From: Papaver somniferum
Lineage: Eukaryota; Streptophyta; Magnoliopsida; Ranunculales; Papaveraceae
NCBI RefSeq assembly: GCF_003573695.1
Contig: NC_039358.1
Coordinates: 192,300,418-192,364,417 of the forward strand
DNA: 64,000 bases
Direction: 5' to 3'
The notes under the pieces are model-generated. The model had not been told where the DNA came from. It searched no databases and saw nothing but the letters and a program-made list of their open reading frames with translations. The translations under genes were made by a program, and so were the position numbers. Of this stretch, positions 23,017 through 33,676 are shown in pieces. Every line of letters starts with the position of its first letter. Position 1 is the stretch's first letter.

Positions 23017-24516
23017 CTACCACATGTCTGTATCCATAAACATGTTCATCCGCAGGTTCAAATTCATCCGGATTTGGTCATTGTAATCTCCATAATAATC
23101 AAATGCACCATCCTCGTTTTTACCGGGAACAGTTTCTTCTTCTAAATCTGTATCATCATAATCTCCATCCGATAATGGAAGTACCACGTATTCCATATCT
23201 GAACCCTCCAAATTAGATAAGTCCCCTGCCTGGCCTCCTCTACAAGGACGCGCAGCAATGTGCTTGACAAGATCCGTTCTTAATTGTAGGTGCATTTCTA
23301 GGTTTTTCGTAGATGACATAAAAACACGACCTTCAATTGTAGGTTCTGGAATCGGAACATGAACAACTCTTCCCCAATCTGTATCCCGATGTTCATGCTC
23401 AATGATCATGTTGTGTAAAATAAGAAAATATTTTTTAATTAGGATCAAGTCAGATTCATACCAATACTTACACGGTGATCCGAAAATTCGGTATTTAGCT
23501 TGAAGCACTCCAAAAGCACGCTCAACATCCTTTCTTTTATCCATTTGATACTTGTTGAATCTCACATACTCTGGAATGTCCAATGTATGACTGAAAGCTT
23601 GTACAATTGTAGTCAACTTTGGATAGATACCATCGGCTAAGAAATAACCCATATTGTATTGGTGACCGTTTATGACATAATTACATGGAGGTGCTACACC
23701 CTTTAGCATGTTATCGAAAAGGGGTGAGTGTGCCAACTCATTCAAATCGTTATTTGATCCCGACATTCCAAAAAAGCATGCCAAAACCACAAATCATATG
23801 ATGCCACCGCCTCTAGTACCATAGTACTTTCTTTCTCTTTACCCCGGTAAACTCCTTGCCAAACTACCGGACAATTCTTCCATGGCCACTGCATACAATC
23901 AACACTACTACCAAGCATTCCTGGAAATCCTCGTTCCGCATTCTCATCTAACAACCTCTGAACATCTTCAGGACTGGGTTGACGCAAATATATTTCTCCA
24001 AAAGTCATGCAAACAGTGTGGCAAAATCTTTTTAGATAATAGTATATTGTGGTGGCACCCATACGAGTGTAATCATCAACACTATCAGTTGCCGTACTTT
24101 TTCACATACATTTCATCACGACAACTAATTTCATATGTGGAGAATGCCCCATAGTACCAGTTGCATCCGGACGTTGATGCCATTTCGGATCCACTTCAAG
24201 CAATTTTCCTAAAAATTTCTCGAATAATTCTTCCCTCATGCCTAGACGTTGTTTGAATTGTCTTGAGGTATAACCAGTTCCCGGTGTAAAATAATCATTC
24301 ATCATTTTCTCATCATGCCACGCTCGATCTCGGGTAATTACTACGTGTTTGCACCTTCCTAGGTATCGGTTGTCGAATGATACGCAGTCGTTCATCCAAA
24401 CACAATTGTGTAAACATTAGCAAAGCTTTTTCTTCTTCATCACTTGAAGTATCCAAATGTGTTCCGTATTTAACTCTCACATAAGCACGCATAAGACTCA
24501 TTTTGTACCTTTCCAA
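23017..24516 (-). pseudogene. PIF/Harbinger transposase (DDE type), frameshifted
   Basis: Four overlapping minus-strand frames together cover a plant PIF transposase: 24313-24516 (N-terminus), 24102-24395 (AWHDEKMMNDYF, FKQRLGM), 23742-24062 (IYLRQPSPEDVQRLL, SVDCMQWPWKNCP) and 23017-23790 (GSNNDLNEL, GYFLADGIYP, KDVERAFGVLQAKYRI). The catalytic acids expected for the superfamily are visible: Asp in SVDCM, Asp in LADGIY and Glu in VERAF. At least three frameshifts separate the parts: between about 24313 and 24395, near 24100-24062, and in the 23742-23790 overlap, where one frame ends in a corrupted AFLEC and the other continues FFGMSGSNND. The enzyme would excise and insert the element at TTA sites in the nucleus; this copy cannot. 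The last frame ends with an acidic tail. Confidence 0.85.
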
Positions 24517-25062
24517 ACAACAAACATAATATCATTTTGTCTATAGCATACATAAATACAAGCCAATCAATGTGATAATACATCAATAAAATAGAAGTTT
24601 ACAAATATTTGATTCAACATATCAAAAGATGCATCACACAACAAGATCAAATTAATATCAACTAAAATCAAAATCAAATTAATTTTAAACCCTAAAGTTA
24701 CAATCACTCACCTTTTTTGGATGGAAAACGAAATTGAAGAATGAATTTGTTTCACCTTGGAGTAACGATCAAACCCTTTTAATTTAAGCCAACGAATCGC
24801 AATTAGTCACCATGAAAATCAAAAGGGGATAAAAGGGGTTTTAGAGGAGAAAGAAATTGAGAAGAAGAAGAATTGGGAGGAATGGTCGATCTCCTGGAAA
24901 TTTATTCCTCTGTGACGGAAATTCAATTTCCGTATGGCACTATTCAGACGGAAACTGAGTTTCCGTCTCGTGTAGGGAAGGGATGCAACGCCACCATAGT
25001 GGAGCTGGCTTGTGACAAGTATCCCTTCCCTACAAATGAGGGATAAGGAAGGGATTAGGGAG

Positions 25063-26525
25063 TTAAATCTCTCCACAAGTTTGGACATATTCGGGGAAAT
25101 CCAGAGACCCTATTGGATTTTCTCGAATATGCCGATCAATAACTAGATCGGCATGTTCCAGAATAAAAATTTCTGCTACAATCGTGCATCTGTGTAGCAG
25201 ATTGACATTAATATTCTAAGGACGGTTTTTATGAGGTATAACAAATTTTCTCGTTTGCTGTACCTGATGGCTTGGCAAACTAGCTGCGTCATTATGGGAA
25301 AAGTGTGGAGTGATAGACTATCTATCAAACGATCGTGTTGAAAGCGTCGGAGTTAGGGTCTTCATCGCTCGTGATTTAGTCTTACATCGCTAGGTGCAAA
25401 CTATATCTCCAATGGCCCTTTTTCAGTCGTCTATAAGCTGATTTTCAAACTTGAATTTTTACACAAAAAATTTTCACTAAATTTTTTTAATCTCAAGAAA
25501 TGTCAAATGAAAGAATTTAAAATCCAACTTAGTTTTTGTGGAATAGTAATTGAAGTTGTTGTTAACAAGACATGTGATAGTTATAAAGAAATAGGTAAAA
25601 AGCAAAAAAGTTTTGAAGTTTTGGATCTAAACCAAGTCAAACCTGCAGTTAAAAGGCAAGTAAAATCAAGGAAAGACAAAGAAAATTTGAAAGAAGAGTT
25701 CAAGGCAAGGGCAAGTAAAATCAAGGAAAGACAAAGAAAATTCGAAGAAGAGTTCAAGGCAAGTAAAATCAGGGAAAAACGAGAAAAATTTAAAAGTTAA
25801 CTAGTCAGAAGAACAAAGGAAAATCTCGTAAAGATGGAAATTTTTTTAATCGCACAGTGCGCAAGCAATATTTTAGCTTAACTACCGTTACTTCCGAATT
25901 TATTCAAAATCTTATAGATTTTTCTAGATTTTAAACAAAATACGTAATCTTGTATGTTTAGAAAATACCTATATTTTCCTTGTATCTTTGGCGCTCAAAT
26001 CTCGGTAACATCTTGAAAGAGTCAAGCAAGTTCAAACTAAAAAAAACTGGATCAATTATTCTTAACTAGTCCCTAAATTGAGTCGTTTCTTTCTTTACTC
26101 TCTAGATAAATCTATAATACGGTCGGATGATTTTTAGAGACAAACGTTGCACTCGACCATCCCAGTCTCATCCCAGACAAAGACATCCGACAAATATAAG
26201 ATTTGTAACCTCCTTCATTTATGGATACTGGTAAGACAACATGTGCATGCACATGGTTGAATTTGATTCTTTTAACAACACCAAATTTGATAATAATGAA
26301 AAAATATTCTTAAAATAAAAATTTAATATTCTTAGTTGTACTCATTACGTAGATAATTCGAAGGGCTTTCCAACTATACTAATTTTGCAAAAAATCCGGT
26401 GTGTATTTTGAAAGATATCTAAGTTTTAAAAGTTTTAAATTTGTTGATCTATTTTTAAAACAATGGCATTCCTGTGAATATACAAACATTGATTCAATGT
26501 ACATTTTCACCTTGAATACATATTT
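25063..26525. other. gene-poor spacer between the Harbinger element and the LINE
   Basis: No recognised gene. It contains a perfect hairpin, ATGCCGATC / GATCGGCAT, at 25129-25154 (9-bp arms, 8-nt loop), and a plus-strand open frame at 25507-25800 (97 codons). The second half of that frame is built from repeated SKIKERQRKFEEEFKA-like units derived from DNA repeats (copies starting about 25654, 25711 and 25757). The frame has no known domain; I do not call it a gene. Confidence 0.5.
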
Positions 26526-26568
26526 AAGGTCATATTAGTTTTTTTTTTGCTACGAAACACACCATACA

Positions 26569-29500
26569 TTAACAAACCAGAGAATTACAAATATTGTTCA
26601 GGTTTACATTCTTAACAAGAGAAACCAGAAAAGAAGGAACACGAAACCAAAGACTCTTAAGACTATTTTTCCTAGCCCGACGTGCAAGCCGATCAGCTAG
26701 GAGATTATTCAAACGCTTAATGTACACTACTTTAGAAGACACTGAAGAAGAAAATAAACTTCGACATTGATTTAAAAGATCACCAGATCTCCAATCAACA
26801 TTAAGACTGACGCCATTAACAAACTGCACCAGCTGAAGACAATCACTGACGAAAACGACATTGGAGAGATTCATCTCTTCTGCCCAAGAGATGGCCAAAA
26901 TAAGAGCAGCAGCTTCAACACCTACTGCTTCAGAAATCAATCCAAAATCAGAACGCACACTAGTTATATTTCCTGCAATGTCACACCAAATAACACCCAA
27001 ACCCATGTTAAAACTTTTGAAAGAACCATCCACAAACATAAAATGTTCCACCTGAGCTCTAGGAATCTTTACATTCCAAGTAAAAACAAGACTATGAGTC
27101 TGCGGAAAGATATGAGTGTTAATCATTCTTTTCGTATCCAAAATGGTCTTGTTCAGATCAATAGAGGCATCATCGAAAGTCATATTACACCTTAATTTCC
27201 AAATACACCAAAGCACTATGGCACCAACACTGGGCCAAGAGACAATAAAGGGAGAAACACCCATAGCAGAGTCATGCCAAACTAGAAAATAATCATCAAT
27301 CCAATCCAAATCAATAGAAATCATATGTTGCAGAGATACTCCAGACCATATTTGTTTCGCAATGGAGCAATTAATAAACAAATGCATAACAGTTTCCTCA
27401 TGATTATGACACAACAGACAACTGACATCAACAACATATATACTCATGAATCAAAGAGTTAACCGGCAGCATGTAAGCGAAAATTTTCCATAAAAAGAAC
27501 TTAAATTTAGGCAAACAGTCAACTCCCCAAACTTTCCTTCAAAAAGCAGCATCATCCGAGGAAGCAATATCATTCTTATAAACACGATAAGCAGATTTAA
27601 TTGTAAACTTTCCATTCCTAGTATGCATCCACATTTAGGCATCATTCTGGTATAAATTTAATATAATTGTCTTAATCCTAGTAACTTCATCAGGTGAGAA
27701 CAGATCCGTTAAAAGGGTAACATTCCAACAACCATTCTGAGAATCAATAAGTTCATTTACATAAGTATAACTAATATTAGAAGGATGACCTAGAACAAGA
27801 AGAGAAGAGTATCCAGGAATCCAATTATCCTGCCAAATCCTAGTAGAAGCCCCATTATTAATATTCACCACAGAGTTAGCTTTTAAAAAATTTAACCCTT
27901 TCACTATGCCTTTCCAAATCCAGGAAGAAGTATTTGCCGCCTTATCAATTTCTAGCAAATTTTGATTAGGAAAGTACTTATCTTTCAAAAAATGGAGAGT
28001 AAACTATTGGGATTAGTTATAATACACCAGCCAAGCTTACCGATAAAAACTCTATTAGTAACATAAGAGTTTTTAATACCCAATCCACCATTAAGTTTAG
28101 ACTTACCTAAATCCTCCCAAGATCTAAAATAAACAGCCCTCTTTGGATTCTTTTTAGACCATCAAAATCTCCTCTGAATAGAATCTAACTCTGAAGTAAC
28201 TGTTTTCGGAAGGGGGAAACAAGCCATATGATAAACAGCTAAGCTAGACAAGACATGCTTGGTTACCAATGTTTTTCCAGCAACATTGAGATTGGTTTTT
28301 TTTTTGAAGAACCCAATCTAGCATACAAATTATCAATAAGAAATTTAAAGGAAGTGGTTTTATTCTTCCCTATAAAGAGAGGGGTGCCCAAGTATTTTTC
28401 AGTGCTACTGAGGTATTTCATCCTTAGAGTCCTAGCTAAGATTTTGATATGTTTATGATGCATTTTCCCACCAGTAATAAAACCAGATTTTTCTAAGTTG
28501 ATCGCCTGCCCAGAGGCTTTAGAAAAAACATTATTGATATTGGGAAGATTCCTAGCATGAGAGACAGAAGCCTTAGCAAACAACATGCAATCGTCAGCGA
28601 AAAAGATGAGAAATAGAAGGACTATCCTTCTTAAACTTAAAACCTTGTATCAGCTTAACCTCTTCAGCTTTGACGAGCATTAGAGACGAAACATCCATAC
28701 ACAAAATAAATATATAAGGTGACAGACAATCCCCTTGCTTAATACCACGAGTCGGATAAAAAGTATCACCAGGGGAACCATTCACCAATACTAAATACGA
28801 CACAGTGCTAATACACTGAAAAATCATTTGACACCACTCTTCTGAGAAACCTAATTTCTTAAAGACAGCAATAATAAAGGGCCATTCCAGCCTATCAAAA
28901 GCTTTAGAAAGGTCAAGTTTTATTGCAATGTGACCATTAGTCGAATTTTTCTTTTTCTTTTTAAAAGAATGCAAGATTTCATGAGTGATGACAACATTGT
29001 CATGGATCTGCCGGTTAGCTACAAAAGTTGACTGAAAAGGCGAGACCAAAGAGTCCATTAACAACTTCAAGCGATTAGTCAAAATTTTCGAAATAATTTT
29101 ATAGACTGTGTTCGATAAACTTATGGGCCTAAAGTCATGAGGAGAAGAAGCATTCTTGATCTTGGGGATTAAAGAAATAAAAGTAAAATTAATCTGTTTC
29201 AAAAGGAATCTATTAGTGAAGAAACTCTGAACATGAGAAATTACTTCAGATTGAACTATCTCCCAATTTTTCTGAAAAAACCCCGCCTGAAACCCATCAG
29301 GCCCCGGAGAACTCCAAGAAGCTAAATTATTTATTGTGTCTCTAATTTCCTATTCAGAAGGAATGACAATTAAAGAAGTATTATCTTCATCAGAAATTCG
29401 AGTTTCAACAAACCTAAGGACTTCCTCAATATCACTATTACCAGGATTAGAAGAAGTGTAAATTTTCTTAAAATGCTTTGAAAGCAATTGAAAAACTTGA

Positions 29501-30674
29501 ACTCTGCTTTCTAACCATTTACCCTGCTCATCCCTAATCGTATGAATGGTATTGTACATGTTTCTAAGTTTAACTGAGTTATGGAAAAAACTAGTGTTCC
29601 TATCATACTGAGTAGAATAATCTATCCTAGATTTCTGCTGATAAAAGCTATGTTCAATTTCATACCAATAGTCCAAATGTTTAGAATAATTCAAAATATA
29701 CTCTCCAATCTGAGGCGAGTAAGGCAACATCTGAAGTTTTTCTAATTCAGTATTAAGTCTATCGATAGTAGTTTTGATATGACCAAAGGAGTTAACATTC
29801 CAATTACTCAAATCAAATTTCGCATTCTTAAGCTTATTAACCACAACAAAAGTAGGAGAACCATTAAATCGCTTATTCCAAGAAAAATATAAGATGTCCT
29901 TGAACTCAGGGTTCAGCTGCCAACACTTGAAGAACTTAAAAGGGATATAAACATTTCTCTCACAACGAAAACATTTAACCAGGACTGGACAGTGATCAGA
30001 GTATATTCTTCCTAGATTAGTGACTCTAGTTTGAGGAAGGACAGAGACCCATTTATCATTCATGAAAGCCCTATCTAACTTTTCAAAAATTAATTCATTC
30101 GGATTTTCAAATCTTCTATTGCACCAAGTAAAGGGATTACCATAGGAAAAAAAACTTCATTCATATTCAGACTTAATAGCTTATCTCTAACAAAATTGGG
30201 CGCAAAAGAACTATTAGGATTACCTCCTTGTTTTTCCGAAGAATGCAAAATGAAATTAAAATCACCTAGTAAAAGCCAAGGATTGTTGTTGTTATCATTC
30301 ATATCACTAAGAAAATTCCACTGATTTCTGATGCCGGATAAATTTAGAGAACCATAAATGAAGGTAACCACACAATTCTTGATGACAGGCGAAACATCAC
30401 ACAAAATATGAACCATATTCAAAGAAAAACCTAAAACTTCAATATTCGATTTTTCAAAATACCCAAAGGCCAACCCTCCAGACTTACCAACAGCAGGAAT
30501 AATTACCCAAGAATCAAAGGGAAGATGATGCGTGTATTTTCTAACAGTGTCAGCATCAACCATAGTTTCAAGCAAGCAGATACTATCGAACTTAAACTTT
30601 CTAAAAAGGGATAATAAATGCCTCCATTTATTATCAGGGCAACACCCATTAATGTTCCAACTCAAAAACTTCAT
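26569..30674 (-). pseudogene. LINE ORF2: endonuclease, reverse transcriptase, RNase H (broken)
   Basis: Starts at ATG 30672-30674 (MKFLSWNING). Endonuclease blocks: SWNING, ICLLET, SGGLAFGYF, PWLLLGDFN and SDHCPV. Reverse transcriptase blocks: SPGPDGF (about 29300), LIPKI, DFRPISL, KLDLSKAFDRLEW, TRGIKQGDCLSPYIF and the catalytic FADD region (about 28595). Downstream are a CLLCHNHEETVMHLFINC zinc-binding RVT segment (about 27410) and an RNase H with FVDGS, VEAAAL and VSDC acids (27040-26800). Breaks seen: a frameshift in the endonuclease at about 30090-30130, an in-frame TAG at 29350-29352 just before SPGPDGF, a one-base loss inside the FADD codons near 28598, a frameshift at the A/T run near 28290, and a stop after about 27635. 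In the family ORF2 nicks the target and copies the RNA at the nick. Confidence 0.9.
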
Positions 30675-30785
30675 GATAAAAAACAGACAAGTAAAAACAC
30701 AATAATAACCAGACAAAATGGAAGAGAAGAGAAATAAAACAAAAAGCAAGCGAAAAGTTATCAAATAACCAGAAAGACACTTAAG

Positions 30786-32234
30786 CTATAAAGTAAAACG
30801 ACGAGTATTAGAGAGACTTACATGGTCATGAGCATCAGAGGCATCTGCTGCCATAGGGTCTTCATCCAACATCATAAGGTCAATCTCCCTCTCAAATTCT
30901 TCATCAGAGACCTCTGGTTCAGGCGGGAGAGCAGATAGAGGCATAGGCTCAAGGATAACAACTTCATCAACACCCACATTAGACCCAAAAAGGCCATTCT
31001 CACTCAAGTTGTCACTGTCAGGTATAAAAGAACCAAAGGAAGCAGAGGCGAAACTTAATTCCGAAGAAGCATTAAAAGTAAAACCCGAAGAACAACCCAA
31101 TGGCGACACAATAGTCTGAGAGAAGGAAGAACATGAAGAGGACCAAAACATATTCCCATTAATAGCACCCGTCGAGGAAGAATCTCCAACAGACCCCACA
31201 TTAAAAGACACATCAGTAGGCCGATTAAAAGGAGGCACAGAAGACACAGGTGGCCAATGAGGTGTAGGCATGAAAGCAAAAGGATTAGTTTCAAACTCAG
31301 TCCTCGGCCTCTTGCCTTTTTTATCAAAAGGCGACAAGATGGGAAGCTCGGGAAAAAGAGTAGGACGAGGAGAAGAAGGCACATTGCTAGTCGGTTCTCT
31401 AATGATTAATGGAGTGGCCGAAGGCCTTGCAGAAGCAAAAGATAGAGAGGAGAAAGCTGAGCTTTTATTACCTAATGCCCGAGAAGGTTGAAGACTTACA
31501 AAAAAAGCAGTGGGCTTTGAGTCAGAACTAAAAACAACATCTGCAGCATAAGTATGAGAAGCTCTGATATTTGCTGAGCCCACACCAGTTACAACAATAT
31601 GAGTAGCTCTAGCAGTAGGAGCTGGCAGGTGGATTAGAGCAAAACAGCGCTTGCAAGCACGGAAAGGAAGACGAGGATAAAAAGAAGACATATAAAAAGT
31701 CTTCTTAGGACTATTAATAACAACCTTCCTAGTCAAAGGTGAGTTGAGAGGAACCATCAACTTAACTTCAAACCTGTTACCAACAACAAATTCAGCATTG
31801 ACAAAGTCACCAATCTGGTCCATGACTTCTCTCCGCCTTCCTTTGTTAACCAGATCAGAAGGAATAGTAACTTGCACTGGCATAAGTGTTTTCTCCCATA
31901 CCAGATCAAAAATATCCTCCAGCTTGTTCAAAGGCTGAACTGCAAAAAGCTGACCAAATACTAAGGTAGGACGAGTAGAGAAAGCAATATCCCTATCCTG
32001 ACTACTCTTAAACATGACAGCAAAAAGATTAGAATAAGCCATTCCTTGCATAAAGGGTTTTGCAAGCTTAAAATCAGCAGAGTTAATTGGCCAGATCATA
32101 TTAAGGTTGTGCTTCACAGAAGTTTTGTAGTAGCTTCTAGTATTATCACAAAGCAGAGCAGCAAAAAGATGAGGAAATTCTTCAACATCTTCATCTAAAT
32201 CTAAAACTTTAACTTGTTCAGCAGCAAATGCCAT
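30786..32234 (-). CDS. LINE ORF1, nucleic-acid-binding protein with DUF4283-like domain
   Basis: An uninterrupted frame of 482 codons starting MAFAAEQVKVL. The first half has the DUF4283-like fold pattern seen in plant LINE ORF1 proteins (FKLAKPFMQGMAYSNLF, FGQLFAVQPLN, MDQIGDFVNAEF). A cysteine pair follows, ACKRC at about residue 195, where family members have a CCHC zinc knuckle; the remaining knuckle ligands are not evident here, so the knuckle looks decayed. The second half is Ser/Pro-rich and ends in an acidic Glu/Asp tail. ORF1 proteins coat LINE RNA as a ribonucleoprotein. It lies 111 bp upstream of ORF2. It is still open while ORF2 has at least five breaks, which may be chance. Confidence 0.8.
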   Translation of the reverse strand: MAFAAEQVKVLDLDEDVEEFPHLFAALLCDNTRSYYKTSVKHNLNMIWPINSADFKLAKPFMQGMAYSNLFAVMFKSSQDRDIAFSTRPTLVFGQLFAVQPLNKLEDIFDLVWEKTLMPVQVTIPSDLVNKGRRREVMDQIGDFVNAEFVVGNRFEVKLMVPLNSPLTRKVVINSPKKTFYMSSFYPRLPFRACKRCFALIHLPAPTARATHIVVTGVGSANIRASHTYAADVVFSSDSKPTAFFVSLQPSRALGNKSSAFSSLSFASARPSATPLIIREPTSNVPSSPRPTLFPELPILSPFDKKGKRPRTEFETNPFAFMPTPHWPPVSSVPPFNRPTDVSFNVGSVGDSSSTGAINGNMFWSSSCSSFSQTIVSPLGCSSGFTFNASSELSFASASFGSFIPDSDNLSENGLFGSNVGVDEVVILEPMPLSALPPEPEVSDEEFEREIDLMMLDEDPMAADASDAHDHVSLSNTRRFTL

Positions 32235-33676
32235 TTCAGTAAGAGAAAGTGATAACTATGAAGATAATCAAAAAGATAAAAACTGCATAATCAAAAAATT
32301 GAGAGACTAAGGTATAAATAGATAGGTTACTAGAGACATTGCATTAAGACTCGGCATTAAGACACTGTCTTGGAAATGAAAGATGAAAGAGCTGTCATTA
32401 TGATAACCATCACGCCCAACATGAATTAACAACTGATAACAGGATGTGAAGAGACTGCAATGAATATTCACAGTATACTGAGAATCAAAGAACAACTAAA
32501 TTTGATAACCAAAATTGCCAAGTGTAAGCATTCATCTGAGGCAGCCACCCTTACTCGTGAGAATTAGTGTCCAGATTAAAAAATAACTAATCTCTTTTAA
32601 TAAAAAATTATCTCTAAGTGGAAGAATATTCATTTCACAGCTTTTGATGAAGAGAAACAGAACTTTAGATAACCACAAGTAATTGCACTGAAAAATAGCA
32701 GAGAAAATAACTTCATAAATTCCAAAACTTATCACTAATACCATCATTAAGAAAAGACTACACCATGCAAAAGCAGATTTAACTCACAACAACAAGAGAG
32801 AGAGAGTTTAAAGAGCTTCAATGGCTTAAAGATAAAAGATTCTTCATTATTCATTATTCAATAAGATACATATACTAATCCCAACAATAATAGTATCTCA
32901 AAACCCCCAAAACCCTTGAATGATATATCTTCAATACTAGCAGACCCTAACAGAAAAGGAACTCCAAAAAAAAAAATCATGAGACTTGTTCTAATCCCTA
33001 CAAGAGTAGGATCTCAGTACCCCCAAATCCTTGAGAGAAATAGCTATAGTATAATCCAATCCATAGCAAGATAGGCTCTCAAATTCCAAAGCCAATAATG
33101 AAAAACTACAGTGCATAAAGGAATAAAGCCTAAACAAAATACTTCGAAATAAACCCCAAATTACGAGCCCCATCGCTGCCCATATCTCTAAAGAAATCGA
33201 ACCTTATGATGTTATTCAGAAAACCCTATGACTGCACCTCCATTAGCTCATGACCTAATAAAAAGAACAAAGAGAAAACTCGTGAAAAGCAACTGAGTTG
33301 CAGAGATTAGAAAGAACAATAATAGAATCAATCAATAAATTATTTGCATCAAGGATTAAAAGAGATTAAAAGAGAAAGAAATCAGAGAAACCAAAAAATT
33401 TCCAATTGAAAAAATTAGGTCAAAATAACGAGATAGAGAACCTAAATCATAGGTCGAGAAAGAACCAAATAACAAAACTAAAAGGTCAACAATTACCAGT
33501 AGTTCACAAAATCAAAGGATTTAATTGAAATAGGGTTCCAGAAATGATCCAGAGATTGAAGAAGAAATCGAAGTTGACTTTGTCAACGTCGCGAGAAAAA
33601 TCGCCTTGACTTTCCCTTTTTTTTGGAACCCAATGTTAATCACTTCTAATTTGTTATTAATAAAGGTCATATTAGT

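Larger units (their letters stand above)
16229..25062. mobile_element. PIF/Harbinger DNA transposon, inactive, with a nested insertion
   Basis: Two convergent genes typical of this superfamily, a SANT/Myb-like ORF1 on the plus strand (16.6-17.6 kb) and a DDE transposase on the minus strand (23.0-24.5 kb), lie between similar inverted flanks. Each flank has, at matching distance and opposite orientation, a TATCCCT / TTTGTAGGGAAGGG terminal block followed by palindromic subterminal motifs of the type GACGGAAACTGAGTTTCCGT (left about 16300-16370, right about 24900-24990). Putative 3-bp TTA target copies occur at 16226-16228 and 25063-25065, the size and sequence expected for the superfamily, but the terminal repeat is diverged, so the ends are approximate. 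Removing the nested LTR leaves an element of about 6.0 kb. All core genes carry frameshifts or stops. Confidence 0.7.
26540..33662 (-). mobile_element. full-length L1-type LINE, 7.1 kb
   Basis: Flanked by a perfect 14-bp target-site duplication, AAGGTCATATTAGT, at 26526-26539 and 33663-33676. The 3' end lies at the low coordinate and finishes in a short A tail (T run at 26540-26548). On the minus strand the order is a 5' UTR of about 1.4 kb (33662-32235), ORF1 (32234-30786), a 111-bp spacer, and ORF2 (30674-26569) with endonuclease, reverse transcriptase, a zinc-binding RVT region and a C-terminal RNase H. That order is typical of plant L1-clade elements that acquired an RNase H. The copy arrived by target-primed reverse transcription but is no longer able to make ORF2 protein. 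Confidence 0.9.

Noticed and set aside
31055..31384. Minus-strand open frame of 109 codons rich in leucine
   Set aside because: Alternative frame of LINE ORF1, produced by its Ser/Pro-rich codons.
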